Positions 1 to 7,234 of a stretch of 11,460 bases of DNA are shown here, in pieces (the stretch's first letter is position 1; each line of letters begins with the position of its first letter). Under the pieces are notes generated by a model that searched no databases, had not been told where the DNA came from, and saw only the letters and a list, made by a program, of their open reading frames with translations. The DNA comes from an uncultured Synergistales bacterium. Lineage in GTDB: Bacteria; Synergistota; Synergistia; Synergistales; Aminobacteriaceae. The stretch is from contig CAJOGG010000019.1 of assembly GCA_905234205.1 (NCBI GenBank), positions 1-11,460 of the forward strand, in the 5' to 3' direction. A program made the position numbers and the translations under genes.

Positions 1-632
1 TCAAGGACAGAAAGAGTAATACCGCTCTGTTTCACGCAATCACGAACGGCCGCCAAGAAAGCTCCGCTAGTAACAGTTGCGCCACTGACAGAATCACAAG
101 CTAATGACTGATTATCAAGAATTTCTTTTGTGAGAACGTCAATAGCTGCTGTACCGATACCAATTGACTCTACGCCTTCAGCCTTGATTGAAGTTATTTT
201 GTCCTCGGTGAAAGTCATTGTTACAGTCAAAGGCCCGTTGTGCCCGGTCATGGTTGATTTATATTCGCCGGGTTTGAATTTGCTGACGACCTCGGATTTT
301 GTGCCGCTAGCTTGAGCGATACATTTTTCCACAGCTTCCTTCAAAGCGTTCGATGACATTGTAGCGCCGGTCATGCCGTCAACTTTTGTGCTTTGAGCGG
401 AGATTATGGCCGGAATAACTTTCTCGAATGCCTTATCGCCGAGTCCTGGAGTCTCTTCGTGAGCAACGACCTTAATATCAGTGATCGCCTTCTCATCAAA
501 CGTAACTTGAACCTCAATGGGAACATTAACATTATTGCCCGTAGCCTTGGCCGAGTAAACGCCCGGTGTGTAAGCCGATGCACAAGCAACGAGACTCAAC
601 ACGATTAATAATGCCGCTAAAAACTTTTTCAT
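1..632 (-). CDS. Exported protein with two FMN_bind domains (3' end outside window)
   Basis: Read from the minus strand; at least 210 residues, open at the left edge. ATG at 632-630 follows a strong GGAGGTG site at 642-648. Residues 1-20 form a signal peptide (MKKF, then a hydrophobic stretch). LVAC at 15-17/C18 fits a lipobox, but ASA-Y just after could also be a signal peptidase I site. The mature part holds two similar units. Each ends in the flavinylation-type motif D-x-x-(S/T)-G-A-T: DGMTGAT near residue 90 and DSVSGAT near 185. In FMN_bind proteins the Thr of this motif receives FMN from ApbE, so the protein probably carries two covalent flavins outside the cytoplasmic membrane and moves electrons. 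It may be a stand-alone carrier or the front of a larger secreted fumarate- or urocanate-reductase-like flavoenzyme whose FAD domain lies beyond the edge. It starts only about 30 bases after the terminator of the decarboxylase operon, with no visible promoter between. Confidence 0.85.
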   Translation of the reverse strand, partial: MKKFLAALLIVLSLVACASAYTPGVYSAKATGNNVNVPIEVQVTFDEKAITDIKVVAHEETPGLGDKAFEKVIPAIISAQSTKVDGMTGATMSSNALKEAVEKCIAQASGTKSEVVSKFKPGEYKSTMTGHNGPLTVTMTFTEDKITSIKAEGVESIGIGTAAIDVLTKEILDNQSLACDSVSGATVTSGAFLAAVRDCVKQSGITLSVL

Positions 633-661
633 GAATCAATACACCTCCAAAAAATTTTGCT

Positions 662-700
662 ACAAAAAAAGGACCCACCCGTAAATTTTGAGTGAGTCCT
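662..700 (-). terminator. Rho-independent terminator after the biotin carrier gene
   Basis: On the minus strand an 11-bp stem (AGGACTCACTC at 700-690 with GGGTGGGTCCT at 680-670) has a 9-base loop and is followed by a run of seven T (670-664). Two pairs are G-U only when read as minus-strand RNA; on the plus strand they are C-A mismatches. This fixes the direction. It lies 10 bases after the stop of the biotin carrier gene. Confidence 0.9.
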
Positions 701-710
701 AATTAGTGCC

Positions 711-1103
711 TTATGCTATTACCAGTAAAACGTCGCCGGTGTTTACGCTGTCTCCTGATTTAACTCGAATCTCCGTAACTTTTCCTGAAGCCGTCGCGAA
801 GACTTCATTCTCCATTTTCATAGCCTCAAGCAATAATACTAAGTCGCCACTGTTTACACTATCTCCAACATTGACTTTAAGGCTTAAAATTTTGCCGGGC
901 ATTGGAGCTGTAACTGTCATTGCGCCTTCTGCAACTGCTGCGGGTGCTGCGGGTGCGGCTGGTGCTGGTGTAGGAGCTGCTGCCGGGGCTGGAGCTGCAA
1001 CGGGTGCTGCGGGAGCTACTGGCATTGATGCGCCTGCGCCTAAACTCTCTACTTCAACTGTGTAAGCTGTTCCATCAACTACTACTCTATATTTGTTACT
1101 CAC
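711..1103 (-). CDS. Biotin carboxyl carrier subunit of a biotin-dependent decarboxylase
   Basis: This 130-residue protein carries carboxyl-biotin between the carboxyltransferase and the membrane decarboxylase. Residues 1-22 are a short N-terminal segment, and 24-59 are an Ala/Pro-rich flexible linker typical of gamma subunits. Residues 62-130 form the biotinyl/lipoyl domain, with EAMKMEN at 93-99 and K96 as the expected biotinylation site. The start is GTG at 1103-1101, with AAGGAG about 9 bases upstream. It is the last gene of a three-gene operon, 24 bases after the membrane-anchor gene and directly before a terminator. It corresponds to MmdC (gamma) of methylmalonyl-CoA decarboxylase; acetyl-, glutaconyl- or oxaloacetate-type systems use near-identical carriers, so the substrate cannot be read from this gene. 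Confidence 0.92.
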   Translation of the reverse strand: MSNKYRVVVDGTAYTVEVESLGAGASMPVAPAAPVAAPAPAAAPTPAPAAPAAPAAVAEGAMTVTAPMPGKILSLKVNVGDSVNSGDLVLLLEAMKMENEVFATASGKVTEIRVKSGDSVNTGDVLLVIA

Positions 1104-1127
1104 GATAAATTTCTCCTTTTCATTAAA

Positions 1128-1508
1128 TTAATGCCAACTTCTGTGTAATCTGTTAGCGTTTTGTGCCATCATTCCTGCTAATTTCCAACGTGAAGTCCAA
1201 TAATCCGGTGCTTGTTGTTCAGCCTGTACGGACAAGATTTTGAAATTCGCGTTTCCTGTGAACTCAACTATAGCTGCTGTGATTGCTGCAACGATTTTAG
1301 CCTTGTCAACATTTGCCGGCGTTGATACTTTAACTGGAGCGGGGGCTGCTGGCTTTTTGGTAACTACATCATTTTTTTTTTCGTCGCCTGAACCTGCGAA
1401 CAACTTCATGCCATAAATAACTCCCGTCAATACGAGCAACACTCCGAAAACGATTGAGAATGCCACTATACTGACGTTGATTGCTCCTGAAAGTCCTTCA
1501 AAGTGCAT
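1128..1508 (-). CDS. Membrane-anchor subunit of the decarboxylase (OadG/MmdD type)
   Basis: A 126-residue protein with one transmembrane helix at about 11-33, followed by a Lys/Asp-rich turn, a short Ala/Pro linker (53-66) and a small C-terminal domain ending in a Trp/Arg/His-rich tail (WTSRWKLAGM, then LHRSWH). This matches the delta (MmdD) or OadG subunits. These subunits hold the carboxyltransferase and biotin carrier at the membrane beta subunit. ATG at 1508-1506 has AGGAGG about 11 bases upstream, in the 25-base gap after the carboxyltransferase gene. Position between carboxyltransferase and biotin carrier is the usual order alpha-delta-gamma. Assignment rests on topology, size and context, since this subunit family is weakly conserved in sequence. 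Confidence 0.8.
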   Translation of the reverse strand: MHFEGLSGAINVSIVAFSIVFGVLLVLTGVIYGMKLFAGSGDEKKNDVVTKKPAAPAPVKVSTPANVDKAKIVAAITAAIVEFTGNANFKILSVQAEQQAPDYWTSRWKLAGMMAQNANRLHRSWH

Positions 1509-1533
1509 AGTTCAAATTCCTCCTGTGTATGAT

Positions 1534-3096
1534 TTAATGAGGGATAACCCCGTGTTTCTTGCTAGGGCGTGCGATTTCGCGTTTGCTCTCGATGCCTTCA
1601 AGTGCTATGTAAAGTGCTCTGCGTGTCTCTTCAGGCATGATTACGCGGTCAACATATCCACGTTCAGCAGCTCTATACGGGTTAGCAAAAGCTTCGCGGT
1701 ACTCGTCAATTTTCTCGAGTCTCTTTGCGCTTGGATCATCAGCGGCTTCGATCTCTTTCTTGAAAACGATACTTGCGGCACCTTCTGCTCCCATGACTGC
1801 GATTTCTGCTTGCGGCCAAGCTAACACGACATCAGCCCCGAGAGATTTGCTGCTCATTGCGAGATACGCACCACCGTAAGCTTTACGAAGGATAACGCTG
1901 ATCAATGGCACAGTAGCTTCACTGTAAGCATAAAGCAACTTGGCTCCCTTGCGAATGATTCCGCCATTTTCTTGGTCAGTCCCTGGCAAATATCCTGGCA
2001 CGTCTACGAATGTAACTATAGGAAGGTTGAAAGCGTCGCAATGTCTGATGAAGCGTGAAGCTTTATCGGAAGCGTTAATGTCAAGGCAACCGGCCATAAC
2101 GTCAGCATTGTTAGCGATAATTCCGACCGAACGGCCACCGATTCTCCCGTAGCCTGTAACTATATTTTTCGCGTAACCAGCTTGAACTTCTGTGAACTCG
2201 CAATCATCAAGAACTTTTGTAATTACCTCGTGAACGTCATAGCCCTTGTTGGGATTAACCGGTACGATCTCACGCAATGAAATATCAGCGCGGTTAATGT
2301 CGTCATTACTTGGCTTAAATGGTGCGTCATCAAGATTATTTGATGGAAGGTAAGATAAAACTTTGCGGACCTGTTCAAAGCATTCAGCCTCGTCCTTGGC
2401 CTCAAAGTGAGCTACTCCGCTAACGTTGTTGTGAGTCTTCGCGCCGCCGAGCTCTTCACTTGTGATAGCCTCACCCGTAACTGCTCGAATAACTTCAGGG
2501 CCGGTTATGTGCATAATGCTTTCTTTATCGACCATGAATATAAAATCAGTGAGTGCCGGACTATAAACAGCGCCTCCAGCCGTTGGGCCCATTATGATTG
2601 AGATTTGAGGGATAACTCCACTTGCGAGAGTGTTGCGTTTGAAGATTTTGCCGTAACCGTTGAGAGCGTCAATAGCTTCTTGAATCCTAGCGCCGCCGGA
2701 GTCGTTAATGCCAATGACCGGACAACCCATTTGCATAGCCATATCCATGACCTTACAAATTTTATCAGCGTGCTTTTCTCCAAGTGAACCACCGAAGACC
2801 GTGAAATCCTGACTGAACACGAAGACTTTACGACCGTCAATAGCTCCCCAACCTGTAACAACTCCGTCCCCTAAAGGTTTTCTTTCTTCAAGGCCGAAAT
2901 TATTGCAGCGATGAGTTACAAACTCGTCAATCTCTACGAATGAACCTGGGTCAAGCAACTGTGCAATACGTTCGCGGGCAGTGCCTTTACCTTTGGACTT
3001 CTGCTTAGAGACGGCTTCATCTCCTCCGCCTGCCAGAGCCTTGGTACGTTTCTCATTAAGTTCCGTGCAAAGCTCTTCTATACTACGAAATCCCAT
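1534..3096 (-). CDS. mmdA: Carboxyltransferase (alpha) subunit, methylmalonyl-CoA decarboxylase type
   Basis: A 520-residue acyl-CoA carboxyltransferase of the MmdA/PccB/GcdA family, usual length about 510. It transfers CO2 from an acyl-CoA (methylmalonyl-CoA in MmdA) to biotin on the carrier protein. N-terminal crotonase-like half: NDSGGARIQE at about 131-140, GPTAGGAVYSPALTDF at 170-185, and a GGAKTHNNVSGVAHF segment near 218-231. C-terminal half: FVDVPGYLPG at about 363 and RKAYGGAYLAM at 404-414. These are the oxyanion-hole and CoA-binding segments of the family. Start choice: ATG at 3096-3094 lies 12 bases after GGAGG. A TTG at 3105 in the same frame would lie only 3 bases after it, so ATG is preferred, adding or losing three residues. 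First gene of an operon with the delta and biotin subunits. No beta subunit, mutase or epimerase is seen nearby, so methylmalonyl-CoA specificity is likely but not proven. Confidence 0.88.
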   Translation of the reverse strand: MGFRSIEELCTELNEKRTKALAGGGDEAVSKQKSKGKGTARERIAQLLDPGSFVEIDEFVTHRCNNFGLEERKPLGDGVVTGWGAIDGRKVFVFSQDFTVFGGSLGEKHADKICKVMDMAMQMGCPVIGINDSGGARIQEAIDALNGYGKIFKRNTLASGVIPQISIIMGPTAGGAVYSPALTDFIFMVDKESIMHITGPEVIRAVTGEAITSEELGGAKTHNNVSGVAHFEAKDEAECFEQVRKVLSYLPSNNLDDAPFKPSNDDINRADISLREIVPVNPNKGYDVHEVITKVLDDCEFTEVQAGYAKNIVTGYGRIGGRSVGIIANNADVMAGCLDINASDKASRFIRHCDAFNLPIVTFVDVPGYLPGTDQENGGIIRKGAKLLYAYSEATVPLISVILRKAYGGAYLAMSSKSLGADVVLAWPQAEIAVMGAEGAASIVFKKEIEAADDPSAKRLEKIDEYREAFANPYRAAERGYVDRVIMPEETRRALYIALEGIESKREIARPSKKHGVIPH

Positions 3097-3143
3097 ATTC
3101 GACAAGTTCCTCCTTTAATTTATGAAATGTGATTTTAGCGTGT

Positions 3144-3172
3144 AGAATACCATATAAATTTATTCAGCGCAA
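3144..3172 (-). promoter_or_regulatory. Candidate promoter of the decarboxylase operon
   Basis: On the minus strand TTGCGC (3172-3167), a 17-base spacer and TATTCT (3149-3144), with TGG just before the -10 giving an extended -10. It would place the transcript start about 40 bases before the ATG at 3096. The -35 matches the consensus at only three positions. Confidence 0.5.
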
Positions 3173-3234
3173 AGAATTATATAACGCAATGCAGTCCCCG
3201 TTAAATTGACAGGGGGATTTTGTAATGACTCTCC

Positions 3235-3262
3235 TTGAAACTAGATCGTTAAATGCTATAAT
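3235..3262 (+). promoter_or_regulatory. Promoter of the AIPR gene
   Basis: TTGAAA (3235-3240), 16-base spacer, perfect TATAAT (3257-3262) with TGC directly upstream (extended -10). Expected transcript start is near 3269, which rules out the upstream ATG at 3225 as the translation start and leaves ATG 3312. Confidence 0.75.
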
Positions 3263-3311
3263 TCTAGCAACAATCAATCATTACCATTACCACAAAGGAA
3301 CTATATTAATT

Positions 3312-5105
3312 ATGCCAGCAACCACGAAAGACTATCTATATATCGAGAGCAAAATTAACTCGTTAAAGAGCAAGTATGTATTTCTACGAGACAAGCCGGA
3401 CTCTTATGTTTTCTCTGCCATATGTGTGATTTATAGCTTGTACAAGGAGCCAGATAATATTAGTGAAGATGATTTGAAGAACATCATAACGGATCAAGCT
3501 TATGATGGTGGCGTGGATATGCTATTAACTGATCCGCTGTCAGGTAGTGATGATTTAGTTATGTGTCAGTCTAAATTTTACAGGACTATCAGCTACGAAG
3601 AAGTGAAAAACGCTTTAACCAAAATGGCAGAGTTCTATATTAATGTTAGCGACACAAAATATGAAAACGTTAATGATAAAGTTGTTAGCAGATTTATGCA
3701 GCTTAAAACCAAAATAGGTGACGAATCCAAGGTAAGATTTATATTTTACACGAGCGCATCTCAAAATAAAATTAGCACAAAACGCCTTCGTGAGAACTTC
3801 ATGAAAAAGTTCCCTGATAGTTCTAACGTTGAACTTGTAGTTATGTTTGCTGCTGACATAGTGAACGAAATCAAGGAAACTGAAACTAGATGTCCCATTG
3901 TTGAAGCTGGAGTGTTGCAAATTGATCGCAATGGAAATGTTCTTCGATACAAAGAAGAAGCTATAATCGTCAATGTGTCTGCATGTTCTGTAAAAAAGTT
4001 GTATGCCATATATGGACAACATTTGCTTTCAAAAAATTTACGTTATCATATAAGAAGTGGCCGCAAAATCGATGACGCCATCAAGGCAACTATAAATACT
4101 AGGCCGGAATTATTCTGGATGATGAACAACGGAATCACGATATTTTGTGACTCATTTACAGTTAATCGGAAAGAAGTTAATCTGACAAATTTTTCTGTAA
4201 TAAACGGCGGCCAAACAGTTTATGAACTCTACAAGAACACGAATGTCAACGCTGATAATGATTTCTATCTTCCCTGCAAAATTATCCGAGCACGAGGTAA
4301 CAATGAGAAGGAAAAAAATGATTACGGTTTGGAAATCTCGATAGCGGCTAACTGGCAAAAACCTATAAAGGATTTCGATTTGAGGGCTAATTCCTACGAA
4401 CAAGTGCTTTTTGCGCGTGTTATGCGTGAGGTTGGAATCTTTTACCAGACTAAACGAGGCGAAACCGTGCCAAGAGAATATACAGCAAAATATTTGCATA
4501 CAGACCTTGCTGAAGTTGGTAAACTGGGACTTTGTGCAATATTACAACTTCCCGGAACGGCACGTAACAAACCATCTGTGGCATACGACGACAATCACAA
4601 CTTTTATGAGACAATTTTTAACACTAATCAGACTCAAGTAGCAAACATATGCAGGGAACTCTTGTACATAGATTACCATTTCGATACGTTCATTAAGAGC
4701 TATAAGAAGGAAAAATCTAATGATATTGCACTTAACGCGAGAACTATGTGTATAGCCTTTGTTGCTCTTGCTGCAAGGTATCATCAAGGAAACATAACCG
4801 ATAATGATATTCACAAGTTGGGACAAAACAATAATGCTTTACGCGAAATTTCAGGAAACTTGGGCGCAATAAAATCTATTCTTCCTGTAAAGTTGTACAC
4901 CGAAAAATATGATTCAGCAGTTGACGAATTATTCAGATTGATAATCAACAATGGAGCAATGATGTATTCTGGCGCAAAATACAATAACAACACCTTAACT
5001 GCTACTAACTTTCTAAAATCAGATAAAAGCTATTACTTTATTCTCAGTAATCGATGGGAAGAACTCAAAATCGGTATTAATAACTTATTTAGAGAACTAA
5101 ACTAG
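3312..5105 (+). CDS. AIPR-family protein with predicted nuclease motif (candidate phage defence)
   Basis: A 597-residue protein. The middle matches the AIPR family (named for abortive-infection phage-resistance proteins): a KNLR segment at about 241-244, then PELFWMMNNGITIF around 265-278, and FSVINGGQT at 294-302. The N-terminal 200 residues contain DGGVD at 65-69, a strand, then CQSK at 85-88. That is a D...QxK arrangement like the restriction-endonuclease (PD-(D/E)xK/Mrr-like) fold, so nucleic-acid cleavage is plausible. The reading is by eye. No signal peptide or membrane segment is seen. ATG 3312 is chosen because a strong promoter lies between it and the in-frame ATG at 3225; AAAGGA at 3294-3299 sits 12 bases before. 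It stands alone between two minus-strand genes, with its own promoter and terminator. It is AT-richer than they are (30-40% G+C in sampled blocks against 47-48%), which suits horizontal acquisition. Confidence 0.82.
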   Translation: MPATTKDYLYIESKINSLKSKYVFLRDKPDSYVFSAICVIYSLYKEPDNISEDDLKNIITDQAYDGGVDMLLTDPLSGSDDLVMCQSKFYRTISYEEVKNALTKMAEFYINVSDTKYENVNDKVVSRFMQLKTKIGDESKVRFIFYTSASQNKISTKRLRENFMKKFPDSSNVELVVMFAADIVNEIKETETRCPIVEAGVLQIDRNGNVLRYKEEAIIVNVSACSVKKLYAIYGQHLLSKNLRYHIRSGRKIDDAIKATINTRPELFWMMNNGITIFCDSFTVNRKEVNLTNFSVINGGQTVYELYKNTNVNADNDFYLPCKIIRARGNNEKEKNDYGLEISIAANWQKPIKDFDLRANSYEQVLFARVMREVGIFYQTKRGETVPREYTAKYLHTDLAEVGKLGLCAILQLPGTARNKPSVAYDDNHNFYETIFNTNQTQVANICRELLYIDYHFDTFIKSYKKEKSNDIALNARTMCIAFVALAARYHQGNITDNDIHKLGQNNNALREISGNLGAIKSILPVKLYTEKYDSAVDELFRLIINNGAMMYSGAKYNNNTLTATNFLKSDKSYYFILSNRWEELKIGINNLFRELN

Positions 5106-5146
5106 ATACCCGGAGTGTGAGTTATTCCGTGCCCCGGGATTTTTAT
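5106..5146 (+). terminator. Probable terminator between convergent genes
   Basis: CCCGG (5109-5113) pairs with CCGGG (5134-5138) around a 20-base loop that can form an inner stem (GGAGT with ATTCC), followed by ATTTTTAT. It lies 4 bases after the AIPR stop. The T run suits plus-strand termination; on the minus strand the following bases are a weaker T-containing stretch, so bidirectional use is uncertain. Confidence 0.5.
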
Positions 5147-5150
5147 AGCG

Positions 5151-6779
5151 TTATTCTTTCTCGAAGAAGCTGCTGCCTTTTGCGTACATTTCTCGTAATT
5201 TTGGTTTCTCGATTTTTCCGGTGGGATTGCGTGGAACGTCAGCGAATATAATTTTTCGTGGACGCTTATAACGTGGGAGGCCAAGGCAGAAATGGTTTAT
5301 TTCCTCTTCCGTGCAGGTCATGCCTTGTTTAACTTGAATGATAGCCGCCGCAATTTCCCCGAGTCTTGGTTCAGGAAGTCCGATAACTGCAACGTCGTGA
5401 ACTTTCGGGTGCGTAATGATGAAGTTCTCAATCTGTACTGGATAAAGATTTTCGCCGCCCATTATAACAACATCCTTCTTACGGTCAACAAGCCACACAA
5501 AGCCGTCCTCGTCCTGCATTGCCATATCGCCTGTGTATAGCCAATTGTCCTTAATCGTCTCTCTAGTTGCTTCAGGATTGTTGAAGTAGCAGAGCATTAC
5601 GCCCGGACCCTTCACGCATAATTCGCCGGTTTCGCCTTGTTTTACAGGGTTGCCCTCGTTGTCCACGATCTTCAATTTCCAACCATAACCGGGGACTCCA
5701 ATTGCTCCGACCTTGTGAATATTCTTAACTCCAAGATGCACACAGCCCGGCCCTGTTGATTCTGACAAGCCATAATTTGTATCGTATTGATGTTTAGGGA
5801 AATATTCGAGCCAATGCTTTATTAACGACGGCGGAACGGGTTGCGCACCTATATGCATCAAACGCCATTGTGATAAATTCCTGCCCTCAAGTTTCAATTC
5901 TCCTCGGTCTAACGCTGTGAGTATATCCTGGCACCATGGAACTAACAGCCACACAATCGTACACCCCTCTAACGACACTACGTCAAGAATCGTTTTTGGC
6001 GAAGTACCTTTGAGAAGAACTGCCCGGCTTCCTGTGAATAATGATCCGAACCAATGCATTTTTGCGCCCGTGTGATAAAGAGGAGGTATGCAGAGAAATA
6101 CATCATCGTGAGTTGTTCCGTGATGAATGGCTTCCATTTTTGCGGACTGCATTAACGCCATATGATTATGCAAAATCGCTTTCGGGAATCCTGTTGTACC
6201 TGATGAGAAATATATCGCTGCTTCGTCAGTGTCTTCGATTAAGATTTTAGGAGCTACTGATGAACAATTGCTTACGGCCTCATTGTAACTTTCCGCAAAC
6301 GACGGACAATTACTCCCTACGAAAAATAATAAGCACCTATCGCCGAGAGCAAGCGACGTATTCTCAACCCTACCGATAAATTCCGGCCCGAAAAATAACA
6401 CGTCAACTTCTGCAAGACTCGTACAGTATTCGATCTCTTCAGACGAGTAACGGAAATTCAACGGCACCGCAAGAGCTCCAGTCTTGAGTATTCCAAAATA
6501 TATCGGTAGCCATTCAAGACAGTTCATCAACAAAATTGCAATTTTTTGGCCTGGCTTTATACCTCTTGAGAGCAGCATATTCGCGACTCTGTTAGCTTTC
6601 TCATCAAAGACTGACCATGTAATTTCACGTCTATATGGTTTCGATGAAGTTGGCTGAATCAGTGCGTATTCTTTCCAAGTTATGCGTAAGGGTTCTTGTT
6701 GTTCTGGGTTAATCTCTACTAGTGCTACTTCATTTCCGTAGAGCTTGCTGTTACGTTCAAGTAAATCTGTGATTGGCAT
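5151..6779 (-). CDS. AMP-forming acyl-CoA synthetase (class I adenylate-forming enzyme)
   Basis: A 542-residue cytoplasmic ligase that would activate a carboxylic acid to an acyl-AMP and then the CoA thioester. Core motifs are all present: P-loop FSSGTTGFPKA at about 191-201, YGLSEST at 336-342, YTGD at 415-418, VDRKKD at 431-436, and NPTGK at 518-522 with K522 as the expected catalytic lysine. Length fits the family. ATG at 6779-6777 follows GGAAGGA about 11 bases upstream. A longer in-frame TTG at 6833 is rejected because it lies inside the promoter spacer. The acid substrate cannot be read from the sequence; fatty or aromatic acids are both possible. It faces the AIPR gene convergently and diverges from the RiPP cassette, with no operon partner in the window. 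Confidence 0.9.
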   Translation of the reverse strand: MPITDLLERNSKLYGNEVALVEINPEQQEPLRITWKEYALIQPTSSKPYRREITWSVFDEKANRVANMLLSRGIKPGQKIAILLMNCLEWLPIYFGILKTGALAVPLNFRYSSEEIEYCTSLAEVDVLFFGPEFIGRVENTSLALGDRCLLFFVGSNCPSFAESYNEAVSNCSSVAPKILIEDTDEAAIYFSSGTTGFPKAILHNHMALMQSAKMEAIHHGTTHDDVFLCIPPLYHTGAKMHWFGSLFTGSRAVLLKGTSPKTILDVVSLEGCTIVWLLVPWCQDILTALDRGELKLEGRNLSQWRLMHIGAQPVPPSLIKHWLEYFPKHQYDTNYGLSESTGPGCVHLGVKNIHKVGAIGVPGYGWKLKIVDNEGNPVKQGETGELCVKGPGVMLCYFNNPEATRETIKDNWLYTGDMAMQDEDGFVWLVDRKKDVVIMGGENLYPVQIENFIITHPKVHDVAVIGLPEPRLGEIAAAIIQVKQGMTCTEEEINHFCLGLPRYKRPRKIIFADVPRNPTGKIEKPKLREMYAKGSSFFEKE

Positions 6780-6815
6780 ATAATAAACTTTCCTTCCCAA
6801 TTTCAAACTTTGCGC

Positions 6816-6844
6816 AAAATACTCTAAACTCAAATTTCTGTCAA
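6816..6844 (-). promoter_or_regulatory. Promoter of the acyl-CoA synthetase gene
   Basis: On the minus strand, consensus TTGACA (6844-6839), a 17-base spacer and TATTTT (6821-6816). Expected transcript start is near 6808, about 30 bases before the ATG at 6779. Confidence 0.65.
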
Positions 6845-6958
6845 GGATTCATATTTGACTTGTTGCTAACAAATTTTTAACCGTGAAATTCTTCCTGCAT
6901 GAACATGTACGAATGGGGCATTCTGTTTCAGCTTTGGAATATTAACAAATTAATGCTA

Positions 6959-6988
6959 TTGCGTTTTTTTTTTTTTTTTTTGTATACT
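6959..6988 (+). promoter_or_regulatory. Candidate promoter of the RiPP cassette with an all-T spacer
   Basis: TATACT (6983-6988) is a good -10 box. TTGCGT (6959-6964) is a weak -35 at 18 bases. The spacer is 17 T plus one G. Transcription would start near 6995, leaving a leader of about 44 bases before the ATG at 7039. The rest of the 6845-7038 gap shows no gene or other clear signal. Confidence 0.5.
6964..6981 (+). repeat. Homopolymer of 18 T
   Basis: Uninterrupted run of 18 T between the possible -35 and -10 boxes upstream of the RiPP precursor. No hairpin abuts it, so it is not a normal terminator. Homopolymers of this length are prone to slippage and also to sequencing error. Confidence 0.9.
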
Positions 6989-7038
6989 TTGCACAACCTA
7001 AATTAACAGCCGGAGGGCAGAAAGGATAAAATACAACG

Positions 7039-7224
7039 ATGAAGTTATTATTTAACGTTTTTGATTCGGGAAATAACACATTCGGCAAATCTCCCGCCGA
7101 CGTATCACAGGACTCTCTTGTATCGTACAGCAGCTGCAGAGGTTGGTCTAGGATACCTTTGTTCAGGACTTTCAGTAGTTGCAGGGGCTGGTCAAGAATC
7201 CCGAATTACGCGCTTTCATATTGA
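7039..7224 (+). CDS. RiPP precursor peptide with two SSCRGWSRIP core repeats
   Basis: A 61-residue peptide, ATG 7039, with AAAGGA at 7021-7026, 12 bases upstream. Residues 1-29 look like a leader (MKLLFNVFDSG, then a Gly/Asn and Asp/Ser-containing stretch). The rest holds two copies of SSCRGWSRIP at 31-40 and 46-55, in a 15-residue period. Each is preceded by an aromatic residue (Y30, F45) and followed two positions later by another (F42, Y57); the peptide ends in Tyr. Eight of ten codons differ between the copies and every change is synonymous, which shows selection on the peptide. The gene directly downstream is a radical SAM/SPASM enzyme. Precursor plus maturase is the usual RiPP layout. 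No double-glycine export site, transporter or protease gene is seen. Cys, Trp and Arg in each repeat are candidate sites for thioether or carbon-carbon crosslinks; which one is made is unknown. I do not recognise a named family. Confidence 0.82.
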   Translation: MKLLFNVFDSGNNTFGKSPADVSQDSLVSYSSCRGWSRIPLFRTFSSCRGWSRIPNYALSY

Positions 7225-7234
7225 CACATATAGC

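Noticed and set aside
404..589. Minus-strand frame of 61 residues inside the FMN-binding gene, and similar antisense frames across mmdA, the acyl-CoA synthetase, AIPR and tsf-pyrH
   Set aside because: They are shadows of recognised genes, without binding sites or family motifs.
3206..3226. Perfect TTGACA followed by TGTAAT before the AIPR gene
   Set aside because: The spacing is only 9 bases, too short for a promoter; the pair at 3235-3262 is far better.
5102..5284. Minus-strand 60-residue frame at the convergent junction
   Set aside because: It overlaps the end of the acyl-CoA synthetase gene in another frame and crosses the terminator hairpin.
6911..6923. Small inverted repeat GAATG-GGG-CATTC
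   Set aside because: Five pairs with a three-base loop, not next to the T run or any gene start; too weak to call.
6899..7005. Short frame reading through the T run as poly-Phe
   Set aside because: No ribosome binding site, and the reading depends on homopolymer length; the region reads better as a promoter.
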